DNA from: Acetobacteraceae bacterium
GTDB taxonomy: Bacteria; Pseudomonadota; Alphaproteobacteria; Acetobacterales; Acetobacteraceae
Reading direction: 5' to 3'
DNA: 64,000 bases
Assembly (NCBI GenBank): GCA_947455205.1
Contig: CANGNF010000017.1
Span: forward strand, 1 to 64,000
Both the position numbers and the translations under genes were made by a program. Shown piece after piece: positions 41,596 to 50,661 of this stretch (position 1 is the first letter of the stretch; every line of letters begins with the position of its first letter). The notes under the pieces were generated by a model. The model was not told the origin of the DNA and made no database searches. It was given only the letters and a program-made list of their open reading frames with translations.

Positions 41596-42669
41596 TTGGG
41601 CGCCTATCTGCTGCGCCGGCTGGCGCTGATGCTGCCGACGCTGTTCGGCATCATCCTGATCAATTTCACCGTGGTGCAATTCGCGCCGGGCGGGCCGGTG
41701 GAGCAGGCGCTGGCGGAATTGCGCGGCCGTGGCGGCGGCGTGCTGGAACGCGTGACCGGCGGCGCCGGCGAGGTGCGGCAGAGCGACCCGACGCTGCGCG
41801 GCGCCCAGGGCATCGACCCCGCTGTCGTGGAGGAGATCAAGCGCGCCTTCGGCTTCGACAAGCCGGCGCATGTGCGCTTCTGGGAGATGCTGAAGGGGTA
41901 CCTGCGCTTCGACCTCGGCCAGAGCCTGTTCCAGGGGCGGGGCGTGGCGGAGCTGATCTTCGAGAAACTGCCGGTCTCGGTCTCGCTGGGGCTGTGGTCC
42001 ACGCTGATCATCTACCTGGTCAGCATCCCCTTGGGCATCCGCAAGGCGGTGCGGGACGGGTCGGGGTTCGATCTCTGGACCTCCGCCGTGGTGCTGGTGG
42101 GCTATGCCATTCCGGGGTTCCTGTTCGCCATCCTGCTGGTGGTGCTGTTCGCTGGTGGCAGTTTCGTGCAGTGGTTTCCGCTGCGGGGGCTACTCAGCGG
42201 CGGGATGGAGAATGCCGGCTTCCTGGCGCGCGCGCTGGATTACGCCTGGCACATGGTGCTGCCAACGGTGGCGCTGGTGATCGGCGGCTTCGCCAGCCTG
42301 ACCATGCTGACCAAGAACAGCTTTCTGGAGGAGATCAACAAGCAGTACGTGCTGACGGCGCGGGCCAAGGGCGCCGGCGAGCAGCGCGTGCTGTACGGCC
42401 ACGTCTTCCGCAACGCCATGCTGCTGATCATCGCGGGGTTTCCGGCGGCCTTCATCGGCATCCTGTTCACCGGGGCCTTGCTGGTGGAGATCATCTTCTC
42501 GCTGGATGGGTTGGGGCTGCTGGGGTTCGATGCCGCCATCCGGCGCGACTATCCGCTAATGTTCGGCACGCTCTACGTCTTCACCCTGCTGGGCCTGGTG
42601 ATGCAGATCGTCGGCGACTTCACCTACACGCTGGTGGACCCGCGCATCGACTTTGAGAGCCGCGGCTGA
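41596..42669 (+). CDS. yejB: Peptide ABC importer permease YejB
   Basis: A 357-residue inner-membrane protein with about six hydrophobic segments. It opens [20 protein letters not shown] if translated from the TTG at 41596, the expected YejB N-terminus; no ATG or GTG gives this start. The ATPase-docking loop is in [21 protein letters not shown] periplasmic insert of about 50 residues after the first helix (rich in Gly and charged residues) is normal for the YejB branch. It shares one base with yejE. Confidence 0.93.
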   Translation: MGAYLLRRLALMLPTLFGIILINFTVVQFAPGGPVEQALAELRGRGGGVLERVTGGAGEVRQSDPTLRGAQGIDPAVVEEIKRAFGFDKPAHVRFWEMLKGYLRFDLGQSLFQGRGVAELIFEKLPVSVSLGLWSTLIIYLVSIPLGIRKAVRDGSGFDLWTSAVVLVGYAIPGFLFAILLVVLFAGGSFVQWFPLRGLLSGGMENAGFLARALDYAWHMVLPTVALVIGGFASLTMLTKNSFLEEINKQYVLTARAKGAGEQRVLYGHVFRNAMLLIIAGFPAAFIGILFTGALLVEIIFSLDGLGLLGFDAAIRRDYPLMFGTLYVFTLLGLVMQIVGDFTYTLVDPRIDFESRG

Positions 42670-43700
42670 TGACACCGCTGAACCAGCGCCGGCTGGCGAA
42701 TTTCCGCGGCAATCGGCGCGGCTGGGTCAGCCTGTGGGTGTTCCTCGGGCTGTTCGGGGTGACGCTGTTCGCCGAGTTCATCGCCAACGACAAGCCGCTG
42801 CTGGTCTGGGTGGATGGCCGCGTGCTGGTGCCCGTTGTCCGCGACTATGCCGAGAGCGACGTGCTGGCCGATGGCCTGCCGACCGAGGCCGACTGGCATG
42901 ACGAGACCCTGGTGCGGGAGGTCCGCGCCCGCGGTTGGATGCTGTGGCCGCTGGTGGAATACGACTACCGCACCGTGATCCGCGACCTGGGCCGGCCGTC
43001 TCCGGCGCCGCCCAGCTGGCGCAACCCGCTGGGCACCGACGACCAGGCGCGGGACGTGCTGGCGCGGGTGATCTACGGGCTGCGGCTGGCGATCCTGTTC
43101 GGGTTTTCGCTGACGCTGGCGTCGTCCGCCATCGGCATCGCGGCGGGTGCGGTGCAGGGCTTCTACGGCGGCACCACGGATTTGCTGTTCCAGCGCTTCA
43201 TCGAGGTCTGGTCCGGCATGCCGCAGCTGTACCTGCTGATCATCCTCGGCAGCATGATCCAGCCGGGCTTCTGGGTGCTGCTGCTGTTCCTGCTGGCCTT
43301 CAGCTGGATGGCGCTGACCGGCGTGGTGCGCGCCGAGTTCCTGCGCGGGCGCAACCTGGACTATGTGCGGGCGGCGCGGGCGCTCGGCGTTTCCGACCTG
43401 CGGCTGATGTGGCGGCACATATTGCCCAACGCCATGGTGGCGACGCTGACCTTCCTGCCCTTCATCCTTTCGGGCAGCGTGACCATCCTGGCCTCGCTGG
43501 ACTTCCTCGGCTTTGGCTTTCCGCCGGGCTATCCCTCGCTGGGCGAGTTGCTGAGCCAGGGCAAGAGCAACCTGCAGGCGCCGTGGCTGGCCTTTACCGG
43601 TTTCCTCGTGCTCGGCGGCGTGCTGACGCTGCTGATCTTCATCGGCGAGGCCGTGCGCGACGCCTTCGACCCCAGGCGGCTGCCGGGCGGCATGCGCTGA
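42669..43700 (+). CDS. yejE: Peptide ABC importer permease YejE
   Basis: A 343-residue inner-membrane protein. The N-terminal OppC-type segment [20 protein letters not shown] precedes the first helix, followed by a long periplasmic region typical of YejE. NPLGTDDQARDVLARVIYGL opens the permease domain, and VRAARALGVSDLRLMWRHIL is the ATPase-docking EAA loop. It overlaps yejB and yejF by one base each (TGATG), so the complex is made in step. Confidence 0.94.
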   Translation: MTPLNQRRLANFRGNRRGWVSLWVFLGLFGVTLFAEFIANDKPLLVWVDGRVLVPVVRDYAESDVLADGLPTEADWHDETLVREVRARGWMLWPLVEYDYRTVIRDLGRPSPAPPSWRNPLGTDDQARDVLARVIYGLRLAILFGFSLTLASSAIGIAAGAVQGFYGGTTDLLFQRFIEVWSGMPQLYLLIILGSMIQPGFWVLLLFLLAFSWMALTGVVRAEFLRGRNLDYVRAARALGVSDLRLMWRHILPNAMVATLTFLPFILSGSVTILASLDFLGFGFPPGYPSLGELLSQGKSNLQAPWLAFTGFLVLGGVLTLLIFIGEAVRDAFDPRRLPGGMR

Positions 43701-45322
43701 TGGCGCCACCGATTCAGCCTGCCGCGCCCGCGGCGGTGACCCCCTTGCTGACGGTCGAAGACCTGCGCGTGGCCTTCAACGGCCGCCAGGTGGTGCATGG
43801 CGTCTCCTTCCACGTGAACCCCGGGGAGACCGTGGCGCTGGTCGGCGAATCCGGCTCCGGCAAGTCCGTCACCGCGCTTTCCGCCCTGCGCCTGCTGCCG
43901 GCCGCCGGCGCCAACCCCAGCGGCAGCGTCCGGCTGGACGGCACCGAGGTGCTGGCCGCCGACGAGGCCGCGCTGCACCGGCTGCGCGGCGGCGTCGCCG
44001 GCATGGTCTTTCAGGAGCCGATGACCAGCCTGAACCCGCTGCACCATATTGGCCGCCAGGTGGGGGAGGCGATCACCCTGCATCGCCCCTTGGCCGGGGA
44101 GGCGCTGCGGGCGCGGGTGCTGGACCTGCTGCACCAGGCCGGCCTCGGCAATGCCGAGGAGCGGATGGGCGCCTACCCGCACCAGCTTTCCGGCGGCCAG
44201 CGGCAACGGGTGATGATCGCTGGCGCCCTGGCCAACGACCCGAAGCTGCTGATCGCGGACGAGCCGACCACGGCGCTGGACGTGACCATCCAGGCGCAGA
44301 TCCTGGAGCTGCTGGAAAAGCTGAAGCGGGAGCGGCAACTGGCGCTGCTGCTGATCACGCACGACCTGGCCATCGTGCGGCGCCACGCGGACAGGGTGGT
44401 GGTGATGCAGCACGGCCTGGCGGTGGAGCAGGGGCCGACCGCCGAGGTCTTCGCCGCGCCGCGCCACGCCTATACGCGGATGCTGTTGGCCACCCAGCCG
44501 CGCGGCCGCCCGGCACCGGTGCCCGCCGACGCCCAGCCGCTGCTGCGGGCCGAGGCGATGAAGGTGCACTTCCCCATCCGCCGCGGGCTGCTGCGGCGCG
44601 TGGTCGGCCAGGTTCGCGCGGTGGACGGTGTTTCGCTGGAGTTGCGGGAGGGCGAGACGCTGGGGCTGGTGGGCGAAAGCGGCTCCGGCAAGACCACGCT
44701 GGGCCTGGCGCTGCTGCGGCTGCAGGCCAGCACCGGCGCCATCAGCTTCGAGGGCCAGCGGATCGACGGGCTCTCGCCCAAGGCGATGCGGCCGCTGCGC
44801 GCGCGGATGCAGGTGGTGTTCCAGGACCCCTTCGGCTCGCTCTCGCCGCGGCTGTCGGCCGGGGAGATCGTCGGCGAGGGGCTGGAGGTGCATGCGCCCG
44901 GGCTGGACGCCGCCGCCCGCGCCACCCGCGTGGCCGAGGCATTGGCCGAGGTTGGCCTGGACCCCAGCGCGCGGGACCGCTACCCGCATGAGTTCAGCGG
45001 CGGCCAGCGCCAGCGCCTGGCCATTGCCCGCGCCCTGGTGCTGCAGCCCCGCCTGCTGGTGCTGGACGAGCCGACCAGCGCGCTCGACGTTTCCGTGCAG
45101 GCCCAGGTGGTGGACCTGCTGCGCGCGTTGCAGGCCCGGCACCGGCTGGCCTACCTGTTCATCAGCCACGACCTGCGGGTGGTCCGCGCCCTGGCGCATC
45201 GGATCATGGTGCTGAAGGATGGCCAGGTGGTGGAGGAAGGCGAGGCGGAGAGGCTGACGGCGGCACCGGTTCAGCCCTATACCCGCGCCTTGATGGCTGC
45301 GGCCTTCGATCTCAGCGCCTGA
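43700..45322 (+). CDS. yejF: Peptide ABC importer ATPase YejF, double nucleotide-binding domain
   Basis: A 540-residue protein with two ABC ATPase domains. The first has Walker [11 protein letters not shown], signature [15 protein letters not shown] and Walker [13 protein letters not shown]. The second has [26 protein letters not shown] and [12 protein letters not shown]. The first domain is followed by the oligopeptide-type segment [12 protein letters not shown] and the second by [12 protein letters not shown]. This fusion of DppD and DppF-like halves is the usual form of YejF. Its stop codon lies inside a palindromic repeat (copy C). Confidence 0.95.
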   Translation: MAPPIQPAAPAAVTPLLTVEDLRVAFNGRQVVHGVSFHVNPGETVALVGESGSGKSVTALSALRLLPAAGANPSGSVRLDGTEVLAADEAALHRLRGGVAGMVFQEPMTSLNPLHHIGRQVGEAITLHRPLAGEALRARVLDLLHQAGLGNAEERMGAYPHQLSGGQRQRVMIAGALANDPKLLIADEPTTALDVTIQAQILELLEKLKRERQLALLLITHDLAIVRRHADRVVVMQHGLAVEQGPTAEVFAAPRHAYTRMLLATQPRGRPAPVPADAQPLLRAEAMKVHFPIRRGLLRRVVGQVRAVDGVSLELREGETLGLVGESGSGKTTLGLALLRLQASTGAISFEGQRIDGLSPKAMRPLRARMQVVFQDPFGSLSPRLSAGEIVGEGLEVHAPGLDAAARATRVAEALAEVGLDPSARDRYPHEFSGGQRQRLAIARALVLQPRLLVLDEPTSALDVSVQAQVVDLLRALQARHRLAYLFISHDLRVVRALAHRIMVLKDGQVVEEGEAERLTAAPVQPYTRALMAAAFDLSA

Positions 45323-45362
45323 TCGCCCGAGGTGGAACACTGAGGGCGTGAATCAGTCGCTC
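45315..45362 (+). repeat. Palindromic intergenic element, copy C
   Basis: This 48-bp element starts inside the yejF coding region and covers its TGA. The ends GCGCCTGAT and ATCAGTCGC pair with one mismatch, and inside them CGCCC pairs with GGGCG. The centre reads GAGGTGGAACACTGA. It differs from copy D at three positions. Confidence 0.85.
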
Positions 45363-45368
45363 AACGCG

Positions 45369-45416
45369 GCGCCTGATCGTCCGAGGTGGAACACCGAGGG
45401 CGTGAATCAGGCGCTC
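45369..45416 (+). repeat. Palindromic intergenic element, copy D
   Basis: This 48-bp tandem partner of copy C lies six bases after it. Its ends GCGCCTGAT and ATCAGGCGC are a perfect 9-bp inverted repeat. The shared layout with copies A and B is GCG-CTGATCG at the left, TGGAA in the middle, and GGCGTGAA at the right before CGCTC. Confidence 0.85.
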
Positions 45417-45475
45417 GAACTTACAGCGTGGCACGGCGGCGCCCCCGGGGCGGTACCGTGGCAGGATGGTGATGC

Positions 45476-45895
45476 GTGAGCGAGTTCGACCAGATGAAGA
45501 TGCTGCTGAACGGCGGCGGCATGCGGCTTGGCATTGCCATCCGGCCGATGAACAGCCCGGGCAGCCCGGTCTACCACGCCACCGAGAATGTCTGGCCGCC
45601 GGCGCTGGTGCTGGGCGGGTCGATGTTCGCCACCTGGGCGGTGCACTACTACCTGGGCTTTGCCGTGCTGGCGGTGGGCTGCTGGTGGTGGCTGGCCAAG
45701 TACCAGCCGAAGATCTCGGCGGCCGTGCATGAACGCACCGCCGCGCTGGTGCTGAACGACATCCGCGCCTTCGACGCGCTGTGGAAGAAGGGCGTGCTGA
45801 GCCTGATCGCCACCCAGCCGGACGGCACGCAGCAGGTTGCCACCAGGCGCGAGGACTGGCGCGCCTTCATTCGTCACTACGCCGGAGAAAACTGA
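45476..45895 (+). CDS. Small hypothetical membrane-associated protein
   Basis: A 139-residue protein starting at GTG (AGGATGGTGATGC precedes it). A hydrophobic hairpin (ALVLGGSMFATWAVHYYLGF and AVLAVGCWWWLAKYQ) near residues 43-78 suggests one or two membrane segments. A soluble tail follows, with FDALWKKGVLSLIATQPDG. No family recognised. It shares one base with the hydroxyacid dehydrogenase gene that follows, so they are co-translated. What links them is unclear. Confidence 0.65.
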   Translation: MSEFDQMKMLLNGGGMRLGIAIRPMNSPGSPVYHATENVWPPALVLGGSMFATWAVHYYLGFAVLAVGCWWWLAKYQPKISAAVHERTAALVLNDIRAFDALWKKGVLSLIATQPDGTQQVATRREDWRAFIRHYAGEN

Positions 45896-46827
45896 TGGCG
45901 ATTCTGCTTTCCACCAAGGCCAACGCGATGCAGGACTGGAAGCGCGCCCTGCTGGCGCTGGACCCGTCGCTGGACATCCGCATGTTCCCCGACGCCGGCG
46001 CGCCCGAGGATATCGAGGCGGCGGTGTGCTGGACCGCGCACGACATGGCGGAGCTGCGCCGCTACCCGAACCTGAAGCTGATCGTCTCCATGGGCGCCGG
46101 GGTGGACCACCTGCTGCGCCCGCCGGGGCCGCCGCCGGGCATTCCGGTGGCGCGGCTGGTGGACCGGCTGCTGACCTCCGCGATGAGCGAGTGGGTGCTG
46201 CTGAACGTGCTGCGCTTCCACCGCCAGGATGGCGCCTACCGGGCGCAGCAGGCGGCGCGGGTGTGGGACGAGCTGCCGGCCCCGGCCACCGACGCGACGC
46301 GGATCGGCATTCTGGGCGTCGGAGCCCTGGGCAGCGATGCCGCGGGCAAGCTGGGCGCGCTGGGCTTTCGCGTGGCGGGTTGGAGCCGGCGGGAAAAGAC
46401 GCTGCCGGGCGTGCAGGGCTTCCACGGCGCCGCCGGGCTGGACGCCATGCTGTCGCAGAGCGGCTTCCTGGTCTGCCTGCTGCCGCTGACCCCGGATACG
46501 CGCGGCATCATCAACGCCCGCACGCTGGCGCTGCTGCCGCGCGGCGCCTACGTGCTGAACGCCGCGCGCGGCGGCCATGTGGTGGATGCGGCGCTGCTGG
46601 CGGCGCTGGACAGCGGCCATGTCGCGGGCGCGGCGCTGGACGTGTTCGAGCCCGAGCCGCTGCCGGCGGACCATGCCTACTGGGGCCACCCCAAGGTGGT
46701 GATGACGCCGCATGCGGCCAGCATCACCATCCCCGAAAGCGTCGCGCCGCAGGTGGTGGAGAATATCCGGCGCGCGCGGGAAGGCGCGCCGCTGATCAAC
46801 CTGGTGGACTTCGCCGCCGGCTACTGA
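45895..46827 (+). CDS. D-2-hydroxyacid dehydrogenase, glyoxylate/hydroxypyruvate reductase A type
   Basis: A 310-residue NAD(P)-dependent enzyme. The nucleotide site is RIGILGVGALGSDAAGKLGA. The catalytic Arg lies in VLNAARGGHVVDAALL, the Glu in the VFEPEPLP region, and the His in VVMTPHAASITIPES. The lack of a long N-terminal domain and the string ALDVFEPEPLPADHAYW fit the GhrA group, which reduces glyoxylate and hydroxypyruvate. It is translationally coupled to the small membrane protein before it and convergent with a MarR gene. Confidence 0.87.
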   Translation: MAILLSTKANAMQDWKRALLALDPSLDIRMFPDAGAPEDIEAAVCWTAHDMAELRRYPNLKLIVSMGAGVDHLLRPPGPPPGIPVARLVDRLLTSAMSEWVLLNVLRFHRQDGAYRAQQAARVWDELPAPATDATRIGILGVGALGSDAAGKLGALGFRVAGWSRREKTLPGVQGFHGAAGLDAMLSQSGFLVCLLPLTPDTRGIINARTLALLPRGAYVLNAARGGHVVDAALLAALDSGHVAGAALDVFEPEPLPADHAYWGHPKVVMTPHAASITIPESVAPQVVENIRRAREGAPLINLVDFAAGY

Positions 46828-46851
46828 GCCGGCCGGCGAGGCCCAGCCGGT

Positions 46852-47262
46852 TCAGCCGGCCTTGCGCGAGCCGCCGGCCTCGGCATTGGCGGCTTCGCCC
46901 GTCGCGGCCGGCATGTCGCGGGTGTTCTGCTCGGCTTCCACCATGATCTGGCGCATGTCGCGCAGGAAGGCGGTGCCCTTCAGCGTGCGCTGCACCAGGA
47001 TGCTGCGGCGGTCCATCGGGTCCACCTTGCGGCGGGCCAGGTCCAGTTCGCCCAACCGATCCAGCGCGCGGGTGATCGCGGGCTTGGAGACGTTGAGCTC
47101 GGCCGCCAGGCCGCGCACGGTGTGCGGCCCGTCGGTCAGGTAGACCGTCAGGAACACGCCGAGCTGGCGCGCCGAGAGGTCCGGCCCGTCGCGTCGCACC
47201 AGGGCGACGACGGTATCTCTGAGAATGCCGACCAGCTGGTCGGGGTTGCTCTGCACAGCCAT
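46852..47262 (-). CDS. MarR family transcriptional regulator
   Basis: A 136-residue winged-helix protein. The DNA-binding part is TVRGLAAELNVSKPAITRAL followed by DRLGELDLARRKVDPMDRRS, and then the wing region VQRTLKGTAFLRD. AGGAACC precedes the ATG. Its target is unknown. The convergent hydroxyacid dehydrogenase and the upstream aminopeptidase are candidates only by position. The 157-base gap upstream contains a short AT-richer stretch around 47340-47420, in contrast to its surroundings, where its promoter must lie. Confidence 0.85.
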   Translation of the reverse strand: MAVQSNPDQLVGILRDTVVALVRRDGPDLSARQLGVFLTVYLTDGPHTVRGLAAELNVSKPAITRALDRLGELDLARRKVDPMDRRSILVQRTLKGTAFLRDMRQIMVEAEQNTRDMPAATGEAANAEAGGSRKAG

Positions 47263-47419
47263 GGTTCCTATCCCCTTGCCCTACCCGGCGCGGAATACCC
47301 AGACCGGCGCCGGCGAATCGGTACCGGGGTCGGAATGGGACTATTAAAACGGACGGATCGTGTACTCCCAGTCAAAAGAGCCGCACGGTCCGATTGGTTC
47401 CTGAGCGATCCCAGTTTCG

Positions 47420-48847
47420 TTACCGGGCCGCCCCGGGGATAACCCCGAGGAAGTCCTGTACGGCCTGGGCAAAGCTCCGCATCGCCTGGGCTTCACCACC
47501 CTCCGGCCTGGCCGGTCGGGTCGTGTCGTTCCAGGCATATATGTCGGTATGGGCCCAGCGCAGCCCCGGCGTTACGAATCGTTGCAGGAAAAGTGCCGCA
47601 ACTATCGCGCCCGCCATCGGCTTGCTGGACACGTTGTTCAAGTCGGCGACGTTACTCTCCAGCCACGAGTTATATGCCGGGTGCAACGGCAAACGCCATA
47701 AGGGCTCACCCATAGTTGTACCCGCCTGCAATACTATTTCCGCAAGCCTGTCATCGCTGGAGAACAGGGCTGGCAGGTCCGGCCCCAGCGCCACCCGGGC
47801 GGCACCGGTCAGGGTGGCGAAGTCCAGCAGCAGGTCCGGCTGCTGCTCGCCGGCGAAGGCCAGCAGGTCGGCCAGCACCAGGCGGCCCTCGGCGTCGGTA
47901 TTGCCGACTTCCACCGTCAGCCCGGCGCGGGTACGCAGCACGTCCATCGGGCGGAAGCTGTCGCCGGAGACGCTGTTCTCCACCGCACCGACCAGCAGCA
48001 GCAGGCGGATCGGCAGGCGGCGCTGCATCAGCATTTCGGCCAGGCCAATGGCGACCGCGGCGCCGCCCATGTCCTTCTTCATCCGCAGCATGGCGGCGGA
48101 GGGCTTCAGGTCCAGCCCGCCGGTGTCGAAGCAGACGCCCTTGCCGCACAGCGCCACCAGCGGGGCGCCGGGGGTGCCCCATTCCAGCATGGCCACCCGC
48201 GGCGCGCGGGGGCTGCCCTGGCCCACGGCGTTCAGGCAGGGAAAGCCCTGGCGCAGCTCCTCGCCCTCGATCACGCGGCAGGCCGCGCCGTGCTCGGCGC
48301 CCAACTCCAGCACCGCCTGGGCCAGCTCGGCGGGGCCAAGGAGGTTGGCGGGGGTGTTGATCAGGTCCCGCACCCGCCAGGTGGCGCGCACGGTGGCCAG
48401 GGCGTCGCCGCAGCCGGGCGGCAATTCCAGCGTGGCGGGGGCGCGGTCCGCGGCCTTCAGCCGGCGGTAGCGATAGGCGCCCAGGCCCCAGCCCAGCGCC
48501 GCGACCTCCTGCTGCGCCGGGTTGCCGGCGAAGCGCCAATGGGTGCCGGCCGGCAGCGCGTAGGGCAGGGCGCCGAAGCTGGCGGGCGTGGCGGGCAGGT
48601 CGCCCAGGCCCAGCACGGCACCGGACATGCCGTCGCCACCGGGCAGCAGCAGCAGTTCCTGGGATCTCGCGGTGAAGCCGGCGGCTTGGACGAAGGCTGC
48701 TGCTGCGGTCGGCAGGCGGGTCAGCAGGGGCGCCAGGTCGGCCGGCGCGGCGCAGTACAACGGCAAGGTGGCGTTCAGATCGGCCGCTTGCGCGAAGCAC
48801 CGATCGACCGAGATAGTGTCAGGGCGAATCGTCATCCAGGCGCTCAT
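47420..48847 (-). CDS. Leucyl aminopeptidase family (M17) protein
   Basis: A 475-residue cytoplasmic enzyme. The catalytic domain holds GKGVCFDTGGLDLKPSAAML, MKKDMGGAAVAIGLAE and the metal and catalytic string NTDAEGRLVLADLLAF. These contain the Lys, Asp and Glu residues that bind two metals. The N-terminal domain is divergent. It removes N-terminal residues from peptides. Two near starts (48847 and an ATG 12 bases in) are possible, and neither has a good ribosome binding site. It is divergent from the polysaccharide exporter genes across 178 bases. Confidence 0.9.
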   Translation of the reverse strand: MSAWMTIRPDTISVDRCFAQAADLNATLPLYCAAPADLAPLLTRLPTAAAAFVQAAGFTARSQELLLLPGGDGMSGAVLGLGDLPATPASFGALPYALPAGTHWRFAGNPAQQEVAALGWGLGAYRYRRLKAADRAPATLELPPGCGDALATVRATWRVRDLINTPANLLGPAELAQAVLELGAEHGAACRVIEGEELRQGFPCLNAVGQGSPRAPRVAMLEWGTPGAPLVALCGKGVCFDTGGLDLKPSAAMLRMKKDMGGAAVAIGLAEMLMQRRLPIRLLLLVGAVENSVSGDSFRPMDVLRTRAGLTVEVGNTDAEGRLVLADLLAFAGEQQPDLLLDFATLTGAARVALGPDLPALFSSDDRLAEIVLQAGTTMGEPLWRLPLHPAYNSWLESNVADLNNVSSKPMAGAIVAALFLQRFVTPGLRWAHTDIYAWNDTTRPARPEGGEAQAMRSFAQAVQDFLGVIPGAAR

Positions 48848-49025
48848 AAGGTTCGTCGCGCATGACAGATCATGGTTACGCTGTCACGCCAAAAAAAGGT
48901 TCATAGCGTCCTTTGCACCACGGTGTCGTCAGATATGCATGATGGCCGCTCGGCATTCCCGCTGGCGTGGGGCGGGTTGCCATCGGCCCTTCCTGGCAAC
49001 AGGGGGCTGGGCTATAGGCCGCGCC

Positions 49026-49877
49026 ATGTCGTTTTCCGCGCCGGCTGCCGTCAAGCCTGAACCTGCCGTCACCTCCGATTCCGCGGCGCCGCGCCGTGTC
49101 GGCCGGGCGCTGGATGACCTGAGCCTGGGGTTTCGGCGCTGGCGCCTGCCGGTGGCGCTGGCCCAGCTGGACATCCGCAACCGCTACCGCGGCTCGGTGC
49201 TTGGGCCGATGTGGCTGACCCTGTCCACCGCGGTGACCTTCCTGGCGCTCGGCTTCCTGTATTCGACGCTGTTCAAGATGAACCTGCAGGAATACCTGCC
49301 CTTCCTGGTGGTCAGCCTGATCCTGTGGAACGTGTTCTCTCAGGTGATCAGCGAGGCCTGCACCTCGCTGACCTCGGCAGAGGGCATCATCCGCCAGGTG
49401 CCGCTGCCGTTCACCGTGCATGCGCTGCGCTGCCTGATGCGCAATGCCGTCATTGCCGCGCACAACCTGCCGTTGATCCTGGTGGTGTTCGTGATCTTCG
49501 GCATCAACCCCGGCCTGGTCGCCTTGCTGGCGATCCCGGGGATGCTGCTTTTCGTGCTGAATGCCTTCGCCCTGGTGATGTTCCTCGGCATGCTCTGCGC
49601 CCGGTTCCGCGACATCGGCCCCATCGTCAACACCGTTACGCAGCTGGCCTTCTTCATTTCCCCGGTGATCTGGAAGCCGGAACTGCTGCAGGAGCGGCAG
49701 GTCTGGCTGGTGCTGAACCCGGCCTTCGACCTGATGGAGGTGGTGCGCGGGCCGCTGCTCGGGCAATCGCCGGGGCTCATGATCTGGGCCGCCGCGATGC
49801 TCATCACCGCTGTGGTCTGCGGCCTCAGCTTCGCCTTCTTCGTGCGGTTCCGCGGCCGCATCGCCTTCTGGGTCTGA
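49026..49877 (+). CDS. ABC-2 polysaccharide exporter permease (Wzm/KpsM type)
   Basis: A 283-residue inner-membrane protein with six hydrophobic segments. RRWRLPVALAQLDIRNRYRG is the amphipathic N-terminal string of ABC-2 polysaccharide permeases. SVLGPMWLTLSTAVTFLALG and FFISPVIWKPELL further define the family, and LVLNPAFDLMEVVRGPLLGQ follows. It moves an O-antigen- or capsule-like glycan across the inner membrane with the ATPase gene that starts three bases later. It opens the surface-glycan locus. Confidence 0.92.
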   Translation: MSFSAPAAVKPEPAVTSDSAAPRRVGRALDDLSLGFRRWRLPVALAQLDIRNRYRGSVLGPMWLTLSTAVTFLALGFLYSTLFKMNLQEYLPFLVVSLILWNVFSQVISEACTSLTSAEGIIRQVPLPFTVHALRCLMRNAVIAAHNLPLILVVFVIFGINPGLVALLAIPGMLLFVLNAFALVMFLGMLCARFRDIGPIVNTVTQLAFFISPVIWKPELLQERQVWLVLNPAFDLMEVVRGPLLGQSPGLMIWAAAMLITAVVCGLSFAFFVRFRGRIAFWV

Positions 49878-49880
49878 ACC

Positions 49881-50630
49881 ATGCCGCACATCCTGGCCGA
49901 GCGGCTGTCCATCGCCTTCCCGCTGTACCATGTCGGCGCGCGGTCGCTGAAGAAGCGGCTGATGGCCAGCACCATCCCGCGGCTGCGGACCGACGGCAGC
50001 AATCGCGTCGTGGTGGCCGCGCTGAACGACCTAAGCTTCGACATCCGCAGCGGCGAGCGCGTGGCGCTGGTGGGCCATAACGGCGCCGGTAAGACCACGC
50101 TGCTGCGCACCCTGGCCGGGGTTTATGAACCGGTGGGCGGGCGGCTGGTGGTCGAAGGCCGCATCGGCTCGCTGATCGACCCTTCGGCCGGCATGGATGT
50201 CGATGCCACCGGGCGCGAGAACATCGTGCTGCGTGGCCTGTTCCGCGGCCTGGACCAGAAGCGCAGCGAGGAGATGGCGGTCGAGGCCGGGGCCTTCAGC
50301 GGCCTCGGTGAGTTCCTCGACGTGCCGATGCGGACCTATTCCGCGGGCATGCAGGTGCGGCTGTCCTTCGCCATCGCCACGCTGATGCAGCCGGAAGTGC
50401 TGCTGATGGACGAATGGTTCTCGGCCGGCGATGCCGACTTCATGGCCCGCGCCCAGCAGCGGCTGGAGGAGCTGGTGCAGAAGGCCGAGATCCTGGTGCT
50501 GGCCAGCCACAACATGCAGGCGGTGCGCGCCTGGTGCACCCGCGCCATCCGCCTGCAGGGCGGCCGGATCGTGGCCGACGGGCCGGTGGAGCAGGTGCTG
50601 GCCGACATGGAGCCGCCGGCCGCCGGCTGA
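49881..50630 (+). CDS. ABC-2 polysaccharide exporter ATPase (Wzt/KpsT type)
   Basis: A 249-residue ATPase. Walker A is GHNGAGKTTLLRTLAG, and the family string GRIGSLIDPSAGMDVDATGR follows. The signature is a degenerate TYSAGMQVRLSFAIAT, as is normal for this family, and Walker B is VLLMDEWFSAGD. Unlike Wzt proteins that recognise the glycan end, it has no C-terminal carbohydrate-binding domain, so it is of the shorter KpsT/RfbE kind. It pairs with the permease before it. The next genes are on the other strand. Confidence 0.92.
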   Translation: MPHILAERLSIAFPLYHVGARSLKKRLMASTIPRLRTDGSNRVVVAALNDLSFDIRSGERVALVGHNGAGKTTLLRTLAGVYEPVGGRLVVEGRIGSLIDPSAGMDVDATGRENIVLRGLFRGLDQKRSEEMAVEAGAFSGLGEFLDVPMRTYSAGMQVRLSFAIATLMQPEVLLMDEWFSAGDADFMARAQQRLEELVQKAEILVLASHNMQAVRAWCTRAIRLQGGRIVADGPVEQVLADMEPPAAG

Positions 50631-50661
50631 CCCGTGCCGATACAGCGGGGCCGAGCGAGGG

